Shown here: positions 1-5,822 of the stretch, piece by piece
Position numbering within the stretch: position 1 is the first letter of the stretch
Layout: every line of letters starts with the position of its first letter
NCBI GenBank assembly: GCA_937911965.1
Contig: CALDPL010000515.1
Location: forward strand, 1-5,822
Length of the DNA stretch: 5,822 nt
Direction: 5' to 3'
Source: an uncultured Allomuricauda sp.
GTDB lineage: Bacteria > Bacteroidota > Bacteroidia > Flavobacteriales > Flavobacteriaceae
Notes under the pieces: model-generated
Seen by the model: only the letters and a program-made list of their open reading frames with translations
The model's database searches: none
Told to the model about the DNA's origin: nothing
Translations under genes and position numbers: made by a program

Positions 1-1161
1 CATACATACAACATTAGGTATAACAGGCATATAACCAATATTGAAGGAAATTGGATCACCGTGGATGCCCCCCTCTACAATCATCTGGACCGCTCCCTGA
101 GCCAGGCCCATATCTATAAGTATGATCGTGAGGGCATTCGTTCCCATATTGGAATAGAGGACCTCCGAGTGGAAATCGATCATACGGACAGCCTGGAAAT
201 GCATGCGCGCAATGCCGTAATGCTCCGACAGATTGAACAATCCTGGGTGCGGAACTCCACCTTCCGACACTTTGTTTTCTCAGGGTTGATCACAGAGACC
301 GCGACCCAGATCAGCGTGGAAAATTGCAGGGCCTTGGACCCCAAGGGACTCCCCAAGGGAGGGAGGTTTTACAACTTCAACGCAGGGGACTCCTCCAACA
401 ACATCCTGTTCAAGGACAATCACGCCTCGGGGGCCCGGCATGCCTTTGTCGCCAACGGCACCTCAACGGCCTCGGGAATCGTGGTGTACGGCTGTACCTC
501 CGAGAACCCTTTGGCCGGCAGCGAAGGGCACCGGCATTGGACCACGGGAATGCTTTTCGATAATTTCAGGGACTTTGGGACCTTGCCCCCCAAGGAAAAG
601 GGGCGGGTCCTGGGTTATTACAATAGGGGGCATTACGGTTCGAACCACGGCTGGACCAATGCCCACAGCGTCATTTGGAACAGCGATTTGAGAAGAAAAG
701 AGGGGAAGCATGGCAAGGTGGTGGTCCAAAGGCCGAGGACCGCGCAGAATTACGCCATGGGATCCTTTGGGGACATTTCCGGGGACGGGCCCTTTCCCGG
801 AATTCAGGGTCATTTGGAGGGAATCGGGAAGCCTTTTCTGGAACCCAACTCGCTATATGAAGCCCAGTTGAAGGCCCGGAAGGAAGGAAAAGCGGTCGTT
901 TTTCCCGAACAGGATTTTTTGGGGGAACCCCTACGGGACATCAATGACTACCCCTTGCTTTTCAAAAAGAAGCTTTTTCTGAAGGAAGAGGGAAAGGTTT
1001 TGGGCGGTTATACCCTTTATGACGAATGGGGAAACAAATTGGCCGAAGACGAAAAGGGACCTGGATCGGGATTGGGCGAAGACCTTGCCCCGGGGATCTA
1101 TACCCTGAGAATCCATCTGGATGGCCGGATCGTGGAGCGGACCCTGATCAAACAACAATGA
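1..1161 (+). CDS. Secreted right-handed beta-helix (pectate-lyase-like, DUF4955-like) protein, 5' end outside window
   Basis: The reading frame is open from base 1 to the TGA at 1159-1161, so this is the last 386 residues of a longer protein. The GTG at 61 is only an internal Val: the 20 codons before it (ending GNWIT) continue the same fold. Residues 1 to about 190 look like rungs of a parallel beta-helix, with repeated short strands such as IGIEDLRVE, NSTFRHFVF, TQISVENC, NNILFKDN and GIVVYGC. They are followed by conserved-looking blocks EGHRHW (175-180), YYNRG...HGW (207-218) and TAQNYAMG (247-254), which I associate from memory with DUF4955-type beta-helix proteins of polysaccharide utilisation loci. 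The last ~50 residues (YTLYDEWGNKLAE, then LAPGIYTLRI, then a final TLIKQQ) resemble a type IX secretion C-terminal sorting domain, suggesting export to the cell surface or medium. The likely role is binding or cleaving an acidic polysaccharide; catalysis and substrate are not shown by the sequence. The gene lies 266 bases upstream of the regulator on the same strand. Confidence 0.8.
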   Translation, partial: HTYNIRYNRHITNIEGNWITVDAPLYNHLDRSLSQAHIYKYDREGIRSHIGIEDLRVEIDHTDSLEMHARNAVMLRQIEQSWVRNSTFRHFVFSGLITETATQISVENCRALDPKGLPKGGRFYNFNAGDSSNNILFKDNHASGARHAFVANGTSTASGIVVYGCTSENPLAGSEGHRHWTTGMLFDNFRDFGTLPPKEKGRVLGYYNRGHYGSNHGWTNAHSVIWNSDLRRKEGKHGKVVVQRPRTAQNYAMGSFGDISGDGPFPGIQGHLEGIGKPFLEPNSLYEAQLKARKEGKAVVFPEQDFLGEPLRDINDYPLLFKKKLFLKEEGKVLGGYTLYDEWGNKLAEDEKGPGSGLGEDLAPGIYTLRIHLDGRIVERTLIKQQ

Positions 1162-1215
1162 GAAATGTTGAACACTATTTCTAAAAAAAAGGAGGGACAC
1201 AGTTTTGGCAATGGA

Positions 1216-1246
1216 TTGGACTATTTCCATTTCTATTGTATATTTG
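1216..1246 (+). promoter_or_regulatory. Candidate Bacteroidetes-type promoter for the LacI-family gene
   Basis: TTG at 1216-1218 is followed after 20 bases by TATATTTG at 1239-1246. This fits the known Bacteroidetes housekeeping pattern (TTG, 17-23 bases, TAnnTTTG). It points toward the LacI-family gene and would give a leader of roughly 175 bases. No closer match lies before the ATG at 1428. The rest of the 1162-1427 gap shows no RNA gene and no + strand intrinsic terminator, so read-through from the beta-helix gene is also possible. The match is by eye only. Confidence 0.45.
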
Positions 1247-1427
1247 ACCGGGTCTCCTTGTATAGGGGATTGAAGTTGAGCGTTTTGGCATCAACTCCAA
1301 AACAGACACCAACCTTCCCTTTGATATATATGCTTAAATCAATATCATTGCAAGAAATGCCCTCATCAAAAATCCAGCCCCGACTTTATCCAGTTCGCAC
1401 CCTATCCCAAATTATTAAAACCATTCG

Positions 1428-2489
1428 ATGAAAAAAACGACCATATATGAAATTGCCAAAGCCTTGGGGATTGACAGTTCCACTGTTTCCAGAGCCCTGA
1501 ACGACAACCCCAGGGTCAATAAGAAAACCAAGGAGAAGGTACTCGAAAAGGCAAAGGAGATGGGCTATAGTGCCAATCTGTTGGCGTCAAATCTGAGACA
1601 GAAAAAAAGCAATACCATAGGCGTGGTCGTTCCCCGGATATCCAGGTACTTTTTTTCCACGACCATTGCGGGAATCGAGGAATGTGCTTTTGCGGAAGGG
1701 TACAACGTCATCATATCGCAATCCCTGGAACAGCTGCAGCGGGAAAAAGAGATCATCAACAATTTTGTGGCCAACCGGGTGGACGGGGTCCTGATCTCCA
1801 TTTCATGGGAAACCCTTGACTGTGCACATTTGAAATACCTCCAACAGATCAAAATGCCCCTGGTCTTCTACGACAGGCACTGTGCGGGAATTCCGGAGAG
1901 CAATAAGGTTTTGGCAGGGGATTACCAAGGGGGGTATCAGGCCGTGGAGCACTTGGTGAAAAAGGGTTGCAAAAGAATAGCCCACTTTGCCGGGCCCCAG
2001 GAACTGGAGCTCTACAAAAGCCGCCTAAGAGGATACAGGGAAGCCCTGGAAACCCATGGACTTGCCTATGACCCGCAGCTGGTGGTCGAGTCGACCTTGA
2101 TGAAGAATTTCGGATATGAGAGCATGAAAACCCTGTTGCAACGGACCCAGGACATCGACGGATTGTTTTCCGCAAATGACGCAGCCGCAGTTGGGGCCAT
2201 CAAATATTTGAAGAGCATTGGAAAACGGGTCCCCGAGGATATCGCCATCGTGGGCTTCAGCAACGACCCCTTATCGGAGGTCATTGACCCTCCTTTGACC
2301 ACCATTGACCAATTCGGTTTTGAGATGGGAAAAAAGGCCTGTGAGCTTCTCATTGAGAACATCAACAACAGGGATTCGACATCCCAGGAATTCAAGACCG
2401 TGATCTTGCAGCCCAACCTTATAGAGCGTGAATCCAGCCAAAGGCAACCAAGACCGGTGGCCCGGAAAATCAAGGGTACCGATGGCTAG
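1428..2489 (+). CDS. LacI/GalR-family transcriptional regulator
   Basis: This is a complete 353-residue protein, normal for the family. Residues 4-23 form the LacI-type helix-turn-helix (TIYEIAKALGI, then SSTVSRAL). The hinge helix follows at about 49-58 (ANLLASNLRQ), with Leu56 at the same number as the LacI leucine that inserts into the central CG step of the operator. From about residue 62 (SNTIGVVVP) a periplasmic-binding-protein-like sensor domain begins. Its typical family positions are FYDR (147-150), SRLRGYREAL (198-207), SANDAAAVGA (249-258), VGFSND (275-280) and TTIDQ (291-295), so an effector sugar is expected. The start is the ATG at 1428, which follows an A-rich stretch without a Shine-Dalgarno sequence, as is usual in Bacteroidota. 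The stop overlaps that of the convergent GH2 gene. The probable target is that GH2 gene, by way of the palindrome at 5240-5253. Whether it represses or activates, and the ligand, cannot be read from the sequence. Confidence 0.96.
   Translation: MKKTTIYEIAKALGIDSSTVSRALNDNPRVNKKTKEKVLEKAKEMGYSANLLASNLRQKKSNTIGVVVPRISRYFFSTTIAGIEECAFAEGYNVIISQSLEQLQREKEIINNFVANRVDGVLISISWETLDCAHLKYLQQIKMPLVFYDRHCAGIPESNKVLAGDYQGGYQAVEHLVKKGCKRIAHFAGPQELELYKSRLRGYREALETHGLAYDPQLVVESTLMKNFGYESMKTLLQRTQDIDGLFSANDAAAVGAIKYLKSIGKRVPEDIAIVGFSNDPLSEVIDPPLTTIDQFGFEMGKKACELLIENINNRDSTSQEFKTVILQPNLIERESSQRQPRPVARKIKGTDG
2486..2489. other. Shared palindromic CTAG: overlapping stop codons of two convergent genes
   Basis: The LacI-family gene ends with TAG at 2487-2489 on the + strand. 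The GH2 gene ends with TAG read from 2488 to 2486 on the - strand. The palindrome CTAG serves both, so the coding regions overlap by four bases and there is no room between them for terminators. Each transcript must end inside, or antisense to, the other gene. Confidence 0.95.
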
Positions 2490-5200
2490 AAAATCCGTTT
2501 CACTTCCAAACCATTGAGCACGGATTCCCCGATCACCGCATCGAAATCCAAGACAATGCCCTCTCCCCCCGTGACGTTCACCCGGGCCTTCCGGCTTACG
2601 GCTCGAAGGGGTTCAAAATCCTCGGACAGGTTTAGATCCTGGAAAAGGACCGCCCCATTTATCGATACCGAAAATATCCTCCCTTGGGATTTCCTAGGGC
2701 CATCCTTTTTTAGTTCATCTTCGGAGGCCAGGTTATAGGCCAGTATTTCGGTTTCTTCCTCGGTCTCCAGTTCCGAGAAATGCAGGATTACATCATACAC
2801 CCCGTCGGGGGCGTCCACCCTGTACTGTTTCAATCCGACCAGTTGGGTTTGGTATATCGGATCCAAGTCGGCGCCCAAAATGTTGCGATCGGTTCCGTAG
2901 GAGGTCCTGGAAACATTGTCCATCGTATAGGTTTCTCCCCCGATATGCCCCCAACTGCCCTTGCGATACGGTTGATCGTATATCCAGACCTGCCCGGTCA
3001 GGTCATCGACAAAGATGCGCTTCTTGGTTCCCAAATTTATGGCGAGGTCCTTGAAGTCACCGCCTTTGGAAAGTTCGTAGGGAAGTAGGTCGAAATTCAC
3101 CTCCATATAGTCTTTATATGTGCTTCCATTCACTTGGGAAACCGCTTCCAAGGTGTTGATTCCATCGCGGAAGGGCACTTCCCAACGAATCACATTGTTG
3201 TCGGCCGCCCGGGTTTCCAATCGCTGGCCGTTCACCAAAAGATGGGCCTCTTCAAGATTGGTATAGACCTCCAAAGGCTGTATGGCCACAGCGGCATCCT
3301 TTTGGGAAATCCCGCCTCTTTGGGTCCAATTGCGGGAGGCAATACGGAGAAAGGGTTCCTTTAGCAAATGCGATTGATAATAGTAATAAGTATCCTTGGG
3401 TTTTCTGTCCAGCCCCAGGATTCCCTTGTTGTTGACATGGGGTACCGCATCCCCTCGGGTCTCCGAATGGAAATCCGCCAGGTTCCACACCGTGGCACCG
3501 GCCACAAAATCCCGTTCCATGATCGCATCCAAGTAGACTTGATGGTAGTGGTTTGCATATTCCACGGTCATGTCAAAACGTATGGGATCAAAGGAACGAA
3601 GCCTGGGATCGGAGTCCGCACCGTATTCGGTGATGATGACCGGTTTGTCGGGAAAGCGCGCTTTGTGACGGTCCAGGTTCTGGGCAAATTTCTCTATTCC
3701 GGCACTGTACCATCCTTGGTAAAGGTTCCAGCCCACAATCATCGGGATCCCGGTCAATCCGACCCGTTCGTATCGGTCCATATGGCCGTGGTTCGGGATC
3801 ATGGTATACCTATAGGGGTCCTCCGCCCGGGTAATGTCCTCCAGTTCCTGGGCCAACTTTGCAATATTTTTATAATACAGGTCCTGCCGCTGCTCGTCCT
3901 CGGTGAACTTGGGTCGCAGCAATACCTCGTTCATATAGGCCCAAATGATCGTACTTGGATGGTTGTAGCCCTGTTTGATCATCTCCCGTTGCATATTTTT
4001 TGAGTTCTCCGCAAACTCCTCGGATTCCGTGATCCGGTTGACTATTGGGATTTCCACCGCGGTGAGGATCCCTAAACGGTCACAGGTTTCCAATACGGTG
4101 GGGTCGTGGGGGTAATGGGCCACACGCAGGAAGTTGCCACCCATTTCCTTCAACAGTTCCACATCCCTTTTGTGCAGACCGTCCACCAGGGCATTGCCCA
4201 AACCTTTGTAATCCTGGTGCCGGTTGGTTCCGATCAATTTCAAGTGTTCCCCGTTTAGGAAGAACCCCTTGTCGGCATCGAATTCAAACCAACGAAGTCC
4301 CAAGGGGTTGACGACCTCATCCAACAGTATGTCTTTTTCGTAGATCGAGCTGCTTAGCTTGTACAGATAGGGATTGTCCACCGACCACAAATGCGGTGTG
4401 GATACTTCAAGGGTCTGGACCAAACTTGTTTTTTCTCCTGCATTGAGCCTGATTTTCTCCCGCTGTTGGGCCACAATTCTGTTTTCGGCATCCCGGATGG
4501 TATGGACCAGGCTAAGGGTCCTTCTCCCCTCCCCTTGGTTTACCAATTGGCTCTTCACTTCCACCTGGGCATCCTTGGCGGATACTTCCGGGGTCGAGAT
4601 GAACACCCCTTTGGAACCGTGATCCAAAAGATCGAAATGAACCGGGGAAACCGCAATCAGGTACACATCCCTATAGATTCCCCCAAAAAATGTGAAATCG
4701 GCGGTCAGGGTCGGTATGTCCTCGTTGAAGCTGTTGTCCACCTTGACCAAGAGTTCATTGGTCACGGTACCTTCGGTTTCTTGCGGATAATCCAGGTAAT
4801 CGGAAATCTCAAAGGTGAAAGCGGTATATCCCCCCTTATGGTTGCCCACAGGGCTTCCGTTGACAAATACTTCGGTCTTTTGGTTGGCCCCTTCAAAATG
4901 AAGGAAAACCTGCTTGTCCCGGTAGTTGGATGGTATGTGCAATTGGCGTTTGTACCAAGAAATGCCCCGATAATATCCCTCTTCATCATCCACGACATCC
5001 CGGGCGTTCCAAGTATGCGGAATCGATACCTCTTCCCAAATCGGCCCTCCATTGTTGGAAATATCTCCAGACAGATCCCCTTTATGGAAATTCCAGTCGC
5101 TGTTGATGGTATGGGAGATTCTGGGATTTGTCTGGGCGTTGGCGGTGACCAGGGAGAAAATCAAAAGAAAAGTTAGACCGATTCGAGTATTCATGGGCAT
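2486..5200 (-). CDS. Exported GH2 glycoside hydrolase, beta-glucuronidase-like active site, C-terminal malectin-like domain
   Basis: 904 residues counted from the ATG at 5200. A second in-frame ATG at 5194 is equally possible. A TTG at 5224 is rejected because it lies in the -7 promoter element. Residues 1-22 are a type I signal peptide (hydrophobic LTFLLIFSLV, cleavage after ANA) with no lipoprotein cysteine, so the enzyme is probably periplasmic. Domain order: GH2 sugar-binding jelly roll (~32-185), immunoglobulin-like (~187-300), TIM barrel (~305-610), a DUF4982-like Ig domain (~635-704), and a malectin-like domain (~714-904, with AINLG, WIYD, DPIYQTQ and GVYDVILHF). The acid/base is Glu425 (WAYMNE) and the nucleophile Glu525 (IITEYG). 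By eye, E. coli beta-glucuronidase D163, H330, N412, N466, Y468, Y472, W549, N566 and K568 correspond to D168, H328, N424, N492, Y494, Y498, W572, N590 and K592. The Asn-x-Lys pair binds uronate carboxylate, so beta-glucuronidase or beta-galacturonidase activity on oligosaccharides is inferred. Databases may label it beta-galactosidase. Confidence 0.95.
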   Translation of the reverse strand: MPMNTRIGLTFLLIFSLVTANAQTNPRISHTINSDWNFHKGDLSGDISNNGGPIWEEVSIPHTWNARDVVDDEEGYYRGISWYKRQLHIPSNYRDKQVFLHFEGANQKTEVFVNGSPVGNHKGGYTAFTFEISDYLDYPQETEGTVTNELLVKVDNSFNEDIPTLTADFTFFGGIYRDVYLIAVSPVHFDLLDHGSKGVFISTPEVSAKDAQVEVKSQLVNQGEGRRTLSLVHTIRDAENRIVAQQREKIRLNAGEKTSLVQTLEVSTPHLWSVDNPYLYKLSSSIYEKDILLDEVVNPLGLRWFEFDADKGFFLNGEHLKLIGTNRHQDYKGLGNALVDGLHKRDVELLKEMGGNFLRVAHYPHDPTVLETCDRLGILTAVEIPIVNRITESEEFAENSKNMQREMIKQGYNHPSTIIWAYMNEVLLRPKFTEDEQRQDLYYKNIAKLAQELEDITRAEDPYRYTMIPNHGHMDRYERVGLTGIPMIVGWNLYQGWYSAGIEKFAQNLDRHKARFPDKPVIITEYGADSDPRLRSFDPIRFDMTVEYANHYHQVYLDAIMERDFVAGATVWNLADFHSETRGDAVPHVNNKGILGLDRKPKDTYYYYQSHLLKEPFLRIASRNWTQRGGISQKDAAVAIQPLEVYTNLEEAHLLVNGQRLETRAADNNVIRWEVPFRDGINTLEAVSQVNGSTYKDYMEVNFDLLPYELSKGGDFKDLAINLGTKKRIFVDDLTGQVWIYDQPYRKGSWGHIGGETYTMDNVSRTSYGTDRNILGADLDPIYQTQLVGLKQYRVDAPDGVYDVILHFSELETEEETEILAYNLASEDELKKDGPRKSQGRIFSVSINGAVLFQDLNLSEDFEPLRAVSRKARVNVTGGEGIVLDFDAVIGESVLNGLEVKRIF

Positions 5201-5221
5201 AGTGTTGCAATTCAAGAATTT

Positions 5222-5229
5222 CAAAAGTA
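5222..5229 (-). promoter_or_regulatory. Candidate -7 promoter element of the GH2 gene (TACTTTTG)
   Basis: On the - strand this reads TACTTTTG, an exact match to the Bacteroidetes consensus TAnnTTTG. It ends 21 bases before the ATG at 5200, which leaves a short, plausible leader. No TTG lies at the usual 17-23 base distance; the nearest is only 12 bases upstream, inside the palindrome at 5240-5253. The -33 element is therefore poor, as is common for regulated promoters. The element also overlaps the TTG at 5224, which argues against that codon as the start. Confidence 0.5.
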
Positions 5230-5239
5230 TAAAAAATAT

Positions 5240-5253
5240 TACAATCGATTGTA
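5240..5253. promoter_or_regulatory. Candidate operator for the LacI-family regulator (TACAATCGATTGTA)
   Basis: This is a perfect 14-bp palindrome with a central CG flanked by AAT/ATT, the general form of LacI-family operators (AAnCGnTT core). It starts 10 bases upstream of the GH2 -7 element, in the spacer and -33 area, where a bound protein would block RNA polymerase. The regulator in this window keeps the hinge leucine (Leu56) that in LacI and PurR wedges into such a central CG step. I saw no second copy in the window, including ahead of the regulator itself. The match to this particular regulator is inferred. Confidence 0.6.
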
Positions 5254-5490
5254 TTTTTATGATTTCCTTAGTTTAAGAGCCTTGTCTCCAGGGTAGAAAT
5301 TAGGTATCGGTGGTCGATAGAAGGGTATTGAAAGACCTTATTTGGTACCCACTATAGGGACCGAATTCGAAAATACCAAAGGGGAAACAATCCTTTCTTA
5401 GGCTATATTGGGTCTTTGGGACGAGGACTGCCCCCAATGAGGTGGGAGGCCATACATTTGCTTTGGGTGGGCCCGGAAGTGGAGAATACA
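5254..5490. other. Intergenic stretch with no identifiable gene
   Basis: Between the GH2 control region and the glpF terminator I see no protein with family features, no tRNA and no mobile-element ends. There are small inverted repeats: TTTGGTA at 5341-5347 with TACCAAA at 5374-5380, and ATTGGG at 5407-5412 with CCCAAT at 5433-5438. Neither is followed by a T tract. The sequence is less AT-rich than the promoter next to it, so it could be decayed coding DNA, but nothing recognisable remains. Confidence 0.5.
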
Positions 5491-5527
5491 AACTAAAAGG
5501 GACCCATACCATTTAGCCATGGGTCCC
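5491..5527 (-). terminator. glpF: Intrinsic terminator of the glpF-type gene
   Basis: A perfect 9-bp stem is formed by GGGACCCAT (5499-5507) and ATGGGTCCC (5519-5527), with an 11-base loop. Read on the - strand, the stem is followed at once by TTTTAGTTTG. It lies 27 bases beyond the glpF-type stop codon and points the right way. It should insulate the GH2 promoter region from glpF transcription. Confidence 0.85.
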
Positions 5528-5554
5528 TGCTTGAAATTTGGTTTGCTCCCCGGA

Positions 5555-5822
5555 TCAGCTCAAGAGTATATGGACCAAGGCAGCCAAGATACAGCCCAGC
5601 ACCGGACCCACAACCGGAACCCATGCATAGGACCAATCACTTCCATTCTTTCCCTTGATCGGGAGCAGGGTGTGCATGATGCGCGGCCCAAGATCTCGGG
5701 CCGGGTTAATGGCATATCCCGTGGTTCCCCCCAAGGAAAGTCCGATTACAAAAACCAAGAGGGATACCGGGATTGCACCCAGGGAACCCATCCCAATTGG
5801 GGTCTGTACCTCGCCATTGCCC
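5555..5822 (-). CDS. glpF: Aquaglyceroporin (MIP family, GlpF-type), C-terminal part, 5' end outside window
   Basis: The frame is open to the right edge. About 88 C-terminal residues are present out of the roughly 240-280 usual for the family, and the gene ends at TGA (5557-5555). Visible are transmembrane helix 5 ([19 protein letters not shown]), the second pore half-helix with the NPA signature as [13 protein letters not shown], and helix 6 ([20 protein letters not shown]). The Asp after NPAR (NPARD) marks glycerol facilitators as opposed to water-selective AqpZ (NPARS). The Arg after NPA is the selectivity-filter arginine. Tyr stands where E. coli GlpF has Phe200, a conservative change. 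The protein would sit in the inner membrane and pass glycerol or similar small polyols by facilitated diffusion. A terminator directly downstream closes its transcript, so a link to the GH2/LacI pair is doubtful. A glycerol kinase gene may lie beyond the right edge, but that is a guess. Confidence 0.93.
   Translation of the reverse strand, partial: GNGEVQTPIGMGSLGAIPVSLLVFVIGLSLGGTTGYAINPARDLGPRIMHTLLPIKGKNGSDWSYAWVPVVGPVLGCILAALVHILLS

Noticed and set aside
1161..1190. Hairpin AGAAAT...ATTTCT just after the beta-helix stop, next to a run of eight A
   Set aside because: For a + strand terminator the hairpin must be followed by T, and here A follows. No - strand gene ends here, and the stem is AT-rich and weak.
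1165..1431. 88-codon + strand reading frame across the gap before the LacI gene
   Set aside because: Its composition shows no domain, it overlaps the better promoter candidate, and it runs into the LacI start. It looks like a chance frame.
1417..1434. CATTCGATG at the LacI start as an autoregulatory operator
   Set aside because: Only the inner TCGA is symmetric. The outer arms do not match the palindrome at 5240-5253.
2686..2711. GGGAT...ATCC followed by six T on the + strand as a terminator for the LacI transcript
   Set aside because: The stem is only four or five pairs, and the T run is explained by Lys codons of the GH2 gene on the other strand. It could work by chance but is not supported.
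4391..5176. Long + strand frame (261 codons) opposite the GH2 gene, and a similar one at 3368-4003
   Set aside because: They lie antisense to clearly conserved GH2 domains and encode no recognisable protein. They arise from the GH2 codon pattern.
5222..5224. TTG as the GH2 start codon
   Set aside because: It would place the start inside the -7 promoter element and add eight residues ahead of an already complete signal peptide. ATG at 5200 or 5194 fits better.
5453..5460. TACATTTG, a + strand match to TAnnTTTG
   Set aside because: No TTG lies 17-23 bases upstream and no + strand gene follows, so it is taken as chance.
5300..5512. 70-codon - strand reading frame between GH2 and glpF
   Set aside because: It starts inside the glpF terminator hairpin, has no family features, and has a composition unlike its neighbours.

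Overview
The window looks like a carbohydrate-utilisation locus from a marine-type member of the Bacteroidota (Flavobacteriia or Cytophagia). Four signs support this. The start codons lack Shine-Dalgarno sequences. Two matches to the Bacteroidetes -7 promoter element TAnnTTTG sit in the right intergenic places. The enzyme types (secreted beta-helix protein, exported GH2 with a malectin-like tail, LacI-family regulator) are typical of polysaccharide utilisation loci. One protein ends in a tail that resembles a type IX secretion sorting signal. Genes are of moderate GC and intergenic DNA is more AT-rich. No genus can be named from this alone.

Layout from left to right. Positions 1-1161 (+) hold the C-terminal part of a secreted right-handed beta-helix protein, pectate-lyase-like with a DUF4955-like region, whose start lies off the left edge. 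A 266-base gap (1162-1427) follows, with no recognisable + strand terminator and a good candidate promoter at 1216-1246. Next is a complete LacI-family transcription factor (1428-2489, +). It converges on a large exported glycoside hydrolase family 2 gene (2486-5200, -), and the two genes share a palindromic CTAG that supplies both stop codons. The intergenic region right of the GH2 gene carries its candidate promoter (5222-5229) and a perfect 14-bp palindrome with a central CG (5240-5253), which has the form of a LacI-family operator. After about 240 bases without identifiable content comes a strong intrinsic terminator (5491-5527, - strand). It serves an aquaglyceroporin (GlpF-type) gene that enters from the right edge (5555-5822, -).

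How the parts may work together. The beta-helix protein would bind or cleave an acidic polysaccharide outside the cell. The GH2 enzyme would then trim residues from the ends of the resulting oligosaccharides in the periplasm. Aligned by eye from memory with E. coli beta-glucuronidase, the GH2 protein keeps nearly all active-site positions, including the Asn-x-Lys motif that recognises the uronate carboxylate. A beta-glucuronidase or beta-galacturonidase role is therefore more likely than the default beta-galactosidase label. The LacI-family protein is the obvious candidate to control the GH2 promoter through the palindrome. The GlpF-type gene is cut off by its own terminator and is probably functionally separate.

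I found no wholly new system. The points most worth a second look are the operator/promoter pair, the stop-codon overlap, and the uronidase-like active site joined to a malectin-like domain.
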